Part shown: in pieces, positions 7,117 to 10,523 of the stretch
Numbering within the stretch: the stretch's first letter is position 1
Layout: every line of letters begins with the position of its first letter
Origin: JAJZQH01 sp041658465
GTDB lineage: Bacteria > UBA10199 > 2-02-FULL-44-16 > JAAZCA01
Reading direction: 5' to 3'
Length of the DNA: 10,523 nucleotides
Assembly (NCBI GenBank): GCA_041658465.1
Contig: JBBAAC010000073.1
Span: 1-10,523, forward strand
The notes under the pieces: generated by a model
The model's database searches: none
Seen by the model: only the letters and a program-made list of their open reading frames with translations
Told to the model about the DNA's origin: nothing
Position numbers and translations under genes: made by a program

Positions 7117-7145
7117 TTGCCAGAGAATGGGCATGGTGATATAGG
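7117..7145 (+). promoter_or_regulatory. Sigma-70-like promoter for the response regulator
   Basis: TTGCCA (7117-7122) and TATAGG (7140-7145) are 17 bases apart, with TG at 7137-7138 giving an extended -10. The predicted start near 7152 falls inside a GGAAA/TTTCC dyad (7144-7148 and 7156-7160), which could be an operator or a short leader hairpin. The leader would be about 30 bases and contains the strong GGAGG of the regulator. Confidence 0.4.
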
Positions 7146-7183
7146 AAATACAAAGTTTCCATGCGAAATGCTGCGGAGGGGGA

Positions 7184-7597
7184 GTGGCAAAACGCGTACT
7201 GTTGATCGACGACGAGCAGGATTTTCTGGATATAATGAGCGCGTGGCTTGCGTTCAAGGGATATGCCGTATCGACCGCGCACGACGGACTTGAAGGGCTG
7301 GACAGGTTGAGCAGCGGCGAGTACGACATCATCCTCCTGGACCTTATGATGCCGCACATGGATGGCCTGGATTTCTGCCGCCATATCCGCGGCGACGCTC
7401 AGCACAAAAATATACCTATCCTCATCCTCACGGCCGCGCGCCGTGTCAGCGGGCTCAAGAGCGTGGAGGAGGTGGGGGCCGACGCGTTTCTGGAGAAGAT
7501 GGTGGAGCATTCCGAACTCCAGGCCGTGATCGAAAAACTCCTGGCGGAAAGCCGAGTCAGCGGCTCTATCGAGGACTCAAACAATACCCTGCATTAG
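7184..7597 (+). CDS. Single-domain response regulator (CheY-like receiver)
   Basis: This 137-residue protein is almost entirely one receiver domain, with no DNA-binding or enzymatic output domain. Acidic pocket residues D9 and D10, phospho-acceptor D53 in LLDLMMPHMDG, switch Thr T83 in ILTAA, and K105 are all present at CheY-like spacing. The residue after K105 is Met rather than the near-universal Pro, which may alter the beta5-alpha5 loop. The short tail after about 122 is polar and probably disordered. Translation starts at GTG, set by GGAGGGGG at 7175-7182. No histidine kinase is adjacent, so it is an orphan; such proteins act by protein contact, for example in phosphorelays, motility or kinase control. 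It has its own promoter, and its stop overlaps the opposing DUF4438 gene by four bases. Confidence 0.93.
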   Translation: MAKRVLLIDDEQDFLDIMSAWLAFKGYAVSTAHDGLEGLDRLSSGEYDIILLDLMMPHMDGLDFCRHIRGDAQHKNIPILILTAARRVSGLKSVEEVGADAFLEKMVEHSELQAVIEKLLAESRVSGSIEDSNNTLH

Positions 7598-8502
7598 CGC
7601 GATCTATTCCGGGATTTCGTCTTTTTCCTGAACCTTCCTATGCTGAGGCAGCGGCCGATGTTGGCGCTTCTGGAGATCGCAGGAACGATCATGCCCGAGG
7701 GGCTTGTCATTATTGTGGCGATCCCCGGACCGTGTCCTGAAAGATGCGAATCGCCGTGGATTACGATGCCGATGACCATTGCGCCTTCCAGATAGCGCCA
7801 CCCAAAGCTTGCGTCATGGTCCTTGATGGCAACGATATCGCCGAGCCGAAGATCCGTGAGGCCGTTGCGCTCGAGCGCCTTTCTGTCGGATGACATCATG
7901 TCGTAATCGCCCGATCGCGCGTGGTTGCTTCCGAGACCCGAACCCATGAGCGCGCCGGGGATGATGCCGGCCACCGGCACCTCTATGCGGCCTCCTTTTT
8001 CTACAAGGCCAATCCTGGAAATGACCTCCGGGTCGATCGATTGCACGATCACGCCCGGGTGCTCGATGAGTCTGAGTCCCTGGCCGAACGCGCGGATCTG
8101 GAAACGATCGTCGACAGAGAGCTTCTCGAGCACCGCCGGCGCGAAGTCGAGCATCACGTGCTCCGCGCCGCCGTGATGTCCGACAACCCGGCCCCTGGAA
8201 CCCTTCGCATTTCCGGTGAGGACGATGGCTTCGTTGCCGGCGCAGGCGAGAAAATTATAGGCGAGGTTCGGCCTGTCGTTGCGCTTCTCGTGGTTGAGTA
8301 TGCTCGATACCCCGGGCTCAACGTGATCCGCCTCCCAGCCGAAGGCCGGGTCTCCCACGAGCACGTTGTAGGTTATTCCTCCTAGCGCCGGCACGTTGTG
8401 CACGGAGCCATCGTGGCCCACCGTGTTCGGATAGGCCAGCGCGGGCGCGACCTTGCCCTCGATCGCGATCTTCACCAGCTGCTTTACGTTTGTCTTGAGC
8501 AT
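7594..8502 (-). CDS. DUF4438 family protein of unknown function
   Basis: This 302-residue cytoplasmic protein (no signal peptide or membrane segment) resembles DUF4438, the family of the structurally solved Thermotoga maritima protein TM1086, whose function is not established. Conserved-looking blocks are the N-terminal AYPNTVGHDGSVHNVPALGGITYNV region (23-47), GNAKGSRGRVVGHHGG (97-112), GSGLGSNHARSGDYDMM (187-203), GDIVAIKDHDASFGWRYLEGA (221-241) and HGDSHLSGHGPG (249-260). Many invariant-looking His, Asp and Gly residues (H109, H110, H194, D228, H229, D230, H249, D251, H253, H257) suggest a metal site or hydrolase-like pocket; that is inference. The last 12 residues are strongly basic. The start at 8502 lacks a clear ribosome binding site, but no better in-frame start is near. 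Confidence 0.82.
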   Translation of the reverse strand: MLKTNVKQLVKIAIEGKVAPALAYPNTVGHDGSVHNVPALGGITYNVLVGDPAFGWEADHVEPGVSSILNHEKRNDRPNLAYNFLACAGNEAIVLTGNAKGSRGRVVGHHGGAEHVMLDFAPAVLEKLSVDDRFQIRAFGQGLRLIEHPGVIVQSIDPEVISRIGLVEKGGRIEVPVAGIIPGALMGSGLGSNHARSGDYDMMSSDRKALERNGLTDLRLGDIVAIKDHDASFGWRYLEGAMVIGIVIHGDSHLSGHGPGIATIMTSPSGMIVPAISRSANIGRCLSIGRFRKKTKSRNRSR

Positions 8503-8559
8503 GCGATGACCATAATTAAATATTGAATGGGAGTAAAGGAAAGGATATTCAGTTCACAT
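8503..8559. promoter_or_regulatory. Short shared divergent promoter region (DUF4438 and maf)
   Basis: Only 57 bases separate the divergent DUF4438 and maf starts, so any promoters must overlap each other or the genes. The AT-rich box at 8511-8525 (CATAATTAAATATTG) stands out from the GC-rich surroundings. On the plus strand TTGAGC (8495-8500) and TAAATA (8517-8522) are 16 bases apart and would start transcription near 8529. I cannot pick a convincing minus-strand promoter. Confidence 0.3.
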
Positions 8560-9141
8560 ATGCCGATCATAGAGTTCAAACGCGAGCTGGTGCTTGCGAC
8601 CGCTTCAGAGGCGAGGCGGGCGCTGGTGGCAGATGCCGGTTTCGAATTCACCACGCAGGTCGTCGATATCGACGAATCCGCGAATCCGGGCGAGGAAGTC
8701 GGCGCATACGTTGAGAGGCTGGCGCGCGCAAAGGCCGAGGCCGCTGTGCCCCCGTCGCTTGGCGCTGTGATAGTGGCGGTCGATACGGCGATCGGAATCG
8801 AGGGCCGGATAATCGGCAAGCCGCGCGACGAGACTCATGCGCGCGAGATCCTGAGGACGCTATCCGGCCGGGCTCACGAGGTGGCCAGCGCTATCGCGGT
8901 GCGGGATCTTCTCTCCGCCGGGCTCAAGCTCGAGGTCACGCGCACCGAGGTCGTATTCTCCCATCTCACCACTCACGCGGTGGACTGGTATATCCGCACA
9001 GGCGAGTGGCGCGGCCGCGCCGGCGCCTACGCTATCCAGGGAAAGGGCTCGTCCCTGATCGCGGAGGTCCGCGGGTGTTTTACTAACGTGATTGGGATTT
9101 CTATGCCGGCACTGCTTAGGATGCTCTCTGCGAGCTCCTAG
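8560..9141 (+). CDS. Maf-like nucleoside triphosphate pyrophosphatase (dTTP/UTP type)
   Basis: This Maf/HAM1-fold protein (193 residues, usual length about 190-200) hydrolyses non-canonical or excess nucleoside triphosphates to monophosphates, in the cytoplasm. The opening strand LVLATASEARR (10-20) corresponds to the LASxSPRR signature with P changed to A. VAVDT (72-76), GKPRDETHAREIL (86-98), LSGRAHEV (101-108) and GRAGAYAIQG (152-161) follow in family order. The GAY-x-IQG form is the YhdE-like, dTTP/UTP-hydrolysing type rather than the YceF type. I chose ATG 8560, which has AAGGA at 8541-8545, though the 14-base spacing is long. An in-frame ATG at 8527 would add 11 residues but has no ribosome binding site and precedes the likely transcription start. 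The stop overlaps the opposing gene by four bases. Confidence 0.9.
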   Translation: MPIIEFKRELVLATASEARRALVADAGFEFTTQVVDIDESANPGEEVGAYVERLARAKAEAAVPPSLGAVIVAVDTAIGIEGRIIGKPRDETHAREILRTLSGRAHEVASAIAVRDLLSAGLKLEVTRTEVVFSHLTTHAVDWYIRTGEWRGRAGAYAIQGKGSSLIAEVRGCFTNVIGISMPALLRMLSASS

Positions 9142-10082
9142 AGCGCGGGAGATGCGGAGCACAGCAATTCTTCGCCGTTCACTACATACGGCGTGCTGCC
9201 GCCAGATAGGCCGAAGAGAAATTTTTTCTGGTCTTCCCTGAGATAACCTAGATCCGCCAGATATTGTATTCTCCGCTCGAGAGTGGAATCGGACTTGGCA
9301 GCGGCCTTTGCCTCATCGGGCCTCGCGTAAATCATTCCAACGGTCTTTGCGATGTCGTCGGCGCTCAATAGATCCGACGAAGATGGCGTGCCCTCTCTCA
9401 TTGCGTCCCATTGCTTCATGACCGGCATTCCCTCACTGAAGATCTTTACCGTGAGCACGCGGGCTGCGCTCTCGTAAAACTCCGCGCTGTTCGGCACGTC
9501 GCATGTGTTGACGATGCCCATCGACGAGAGTTGCCATGCATCCACGGGTGCAGCAGCGCCGGCAGCGATGCCGGTCAGCGAGCCGCGCATAGTGGGCGCG
9601 AGCGAGAAATAGAGCCGCGCCACCTTATCGTTGGAAGCGGGGTCAAGATTCTTGCGGCCCGCGACCTGAATCTTCTCGGGCGGGACCGGGGTGGCGTCGG
9701 CCATCAAAAGTTCGGCGAGATAGGCGGTAGGCAGCGTAAAGTATCTGCACGAGACAGCGGCCGAAATTTCATCGCCGACCGCCGCTTCGTCCGTCCGGCT
9801 GCAGAGCCGGAATGAATCTCCTTCTATTGAGAGTACATCTACCGCCCCATCTTTTCTTACAAGCGCCAGCTCGTTGTCACACAAGCGACCCGCCATGACG
9901 GATGCATAATCGTTTCCGGACGCATCCTTGAGATACGAGCTGAGCCCGGTCGTGATATTAGAGGGATCTACTAAGGTGATATAAGTTGGTTTGGGCGGGG
10001 TGTACATGCCGAGCTTTTCGAGCGCCCACTCCAGAAAGTGGGTGAAGGCTTTATCGTCACTCTTCCTGATCGGAACTACCAT
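9138..10082 (-). CDS. Unrecognised 314-residue protein
   Basis: I do not recognise this protein. It is probably real: ATG is preceded by a strong GGAGG (10086-10090) at ideal spacing, the frame is long, and composition resembles its neighbours. There is no signal peptide and no membrane segment. Residues 8-25 form an acidic-basic amphipathic helix (DDKAFTHFLEWALEKLG). About 33-120 looks beta-rich, with a LTLVDP-like strand and VRKDGAVDVLSIEGDSFRL. Residues 200-290 look helical (SAEFYESAARVLTVKIF, then DEAKAAAKSDSTLERRIQYLADLGYLRED). Five Cys (68, 94, 112, 194, 308) are scattered without a CxxC motif. It lies 90 bases downstream of the flavoprotein gene on the same strand, so it may be cotranscribed. 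Its 3' end overlaps maf by four bases. Confidence 0.75.
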   Translation of the reverse strand: MVVPIRKSDDKAFTHFLEWALEKLGMYTPPKPTYITLVDPSNITTGLSSYLKDASGNDYASVMAGRLCDNELALVRKDGAVDVLSIEGDSFRLCSRTDEAAVGDEISAAVSCRYFTLPTAYLAELLMADATPVPPEKIQVAGRKNLDPASNDKVARLYFSLAPTMRGSLTGIAAGAAAPVDAWQLSSMGIVNTCDVPNSAEFYESAARVLTVKIFSEGMPVMKQWDAMREGTPSSSDLLSADDIAKTVGMIYARPDEAKAAAKSDSTLERRIQYLADLGYLREDQKKFLFGLSGGSTPYVVNGEELLCSASPAL

Positions 10083-10172
10083 TTGTCCTCCGGTCTCAGG
10101 ATCGGCCGGGAAGCTAGTGCACCCCCTGTATCGGCGACCTGTAAAAGATGTTGCGCGATTTTTTAGAGGGAT

Positions 10173-10523
10173 TCAAGAAATACTTTTGAGCGACAGGGCG
10201 GCCGCCCTCCCGGCAAGGAAACCGGTGCTCCAGGCCCACTGGAAGTTATAACCGCCGGTCTGGCCGTCCACGTCCAGGACCTCGCCGGCGAGGTAAAGGC
10301 CCCTGGCGATGCGCGATTCCATGGTCTGGTATCTCACCTCATCCAGAGGCACGCCTCCGGCCGTGGCGTGCGCCACGGCGAACCCGCATACGCCCTTAAG
10401 CGAGAGCGGCATGGCTGTGAAAGCGAGGGCGATCCTCTTGATCTCGTCGCGGGAGAGGTTTCCGAGCCGTTTTTCCGGATCGACATCGGCTCGATGAAAG
10501 GCGATGCCGCAGAGGCGATCGGG
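10173..10523 (-). CDS. BaiN/HI0933-family FAD-dependent oxidoreductase, C-terminal part
   Basis: Only the last 116 residues are in the window; the frame stays open to the right edge, so the gene starts outside. The visible part reads PDRLCGIAFHRADVDPEK, then LSRDEIKRIALAFTAMPLSLKGVCGFAVAHATAGGV, a TMESRIARGLYLAGEVLDVDG block and TGGYNFQWAWSTGFLAGRAA. The GLYLAGEVLDVDGxTGGYNxQWAW signature is the conserved FAD-contacting C-terminal end of the HI0933/YhiN family of NAD(P)/FAD-dependent oxidoreductases. These are soluble flavoproteins whose physiological substrates are mostly unknown; BaiN of Clostridium acts in bile-acid reduction. The stop codon is intact and no decay is visible. Methionine within the visible part (10412) is internal, not the start. 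No clear intrinsic terminator follows. Confidence 0.93.
   Translation of the reverse strand, partial: PDRLCGIAFHRADVDPEKRLGNLSRDEIKRIALAFTAMPLSLKGVCGFAVAHATAGGVPLDEVRYQTMESRIARGLYLAGEVLDVDGQTGGYNFQWAWSTGFLAGRAAALSLKSIS

Noticed and set aside
6999..7190. N-terminal extension of the aminotransferase to 7190
   Set aside because: The frame is open but the extra residues resemble no aminotransferase, and a strong ribosome binding site and a promoter both point to the ATG at 6998.
8527..8559. Start of maf at ATG 8527
   Set aside because: It is in frame, but there is no ribosome binding site, it would put 21 residues before the first conserved strand, and it falls before the likely transcription start. 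It remains a possible alternative.

Overview
The window is a compact, GC-rich stretch of bacterial chromosome with eight complete protein genes, one gene cut by the right edge, and a 480-base non-coding stretch at the left edge. Good Shine-Dalgarno sites precede most genes, and several upstream regions carry sigma-70-like promoters. A signal peptide with a lipobox points to a cell envelope carrying lipoproteins, most likely diderm. The gene mix (AI-2E-type permease, TolB-like propeller lipoprotein, lone receiver domain, DUF4438 protein, Maf, BaiN-type flavoprotein) and a palindromic CCCTCCC/GGGAGGG repeat suggest a free-living or environmental Gram-negative lineage, perhaps deltaproteobacteria-like or an uncultured phylum. 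That placement is inference; nothing here fixes the taxon.

Layout. Bases 1-481 hold no convincing gene. They carry a perfect GC hairpin (22-49), then nested inverted repeats (70-352), then a promoter for the permease. The plus-strand AI-2E family permease (482-1570) runs tail to tail into a minus-strand block. In transcription order this block is an aminotransferase (6998-5700), a palindromic repeat element (5695-5568), a transketolase-like ThDP enzyme (5546-3183), and a propeller lipoprotein (3186-1540) whose start codon overlaps the transketolase stop in an ATGA.

The aminotransferase is divergent from a single-domain response regulator (7184-7597), with a recognisable promoter for each in the 185-base gap. 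The regulator ends tail to tail on a DUF4438 gene (8502-7594). That gene is divergent from a Maf nucleotide pyrophosphatase (8560-9141), which ends tail to tail on an unrecognised 314-residue protein (10082-9138). Upstream of that gene on the same strand is the C-terminal end of a BaiN/HI0933-type flavoprotein (10523-10173, continuing past the window).

Most genes look like housekeeping or metabolic functions placed side by side. The only tight functional hint is translational coupling of the transketolase-like gene and the lipoprotein. I do not see a defence system, CRISPR array, phage or transposase gene. The parts most worth a second look are the left-edge repeat locus, the palindromic element, the unrecognised protein and the three overlapping convergent gene ends.
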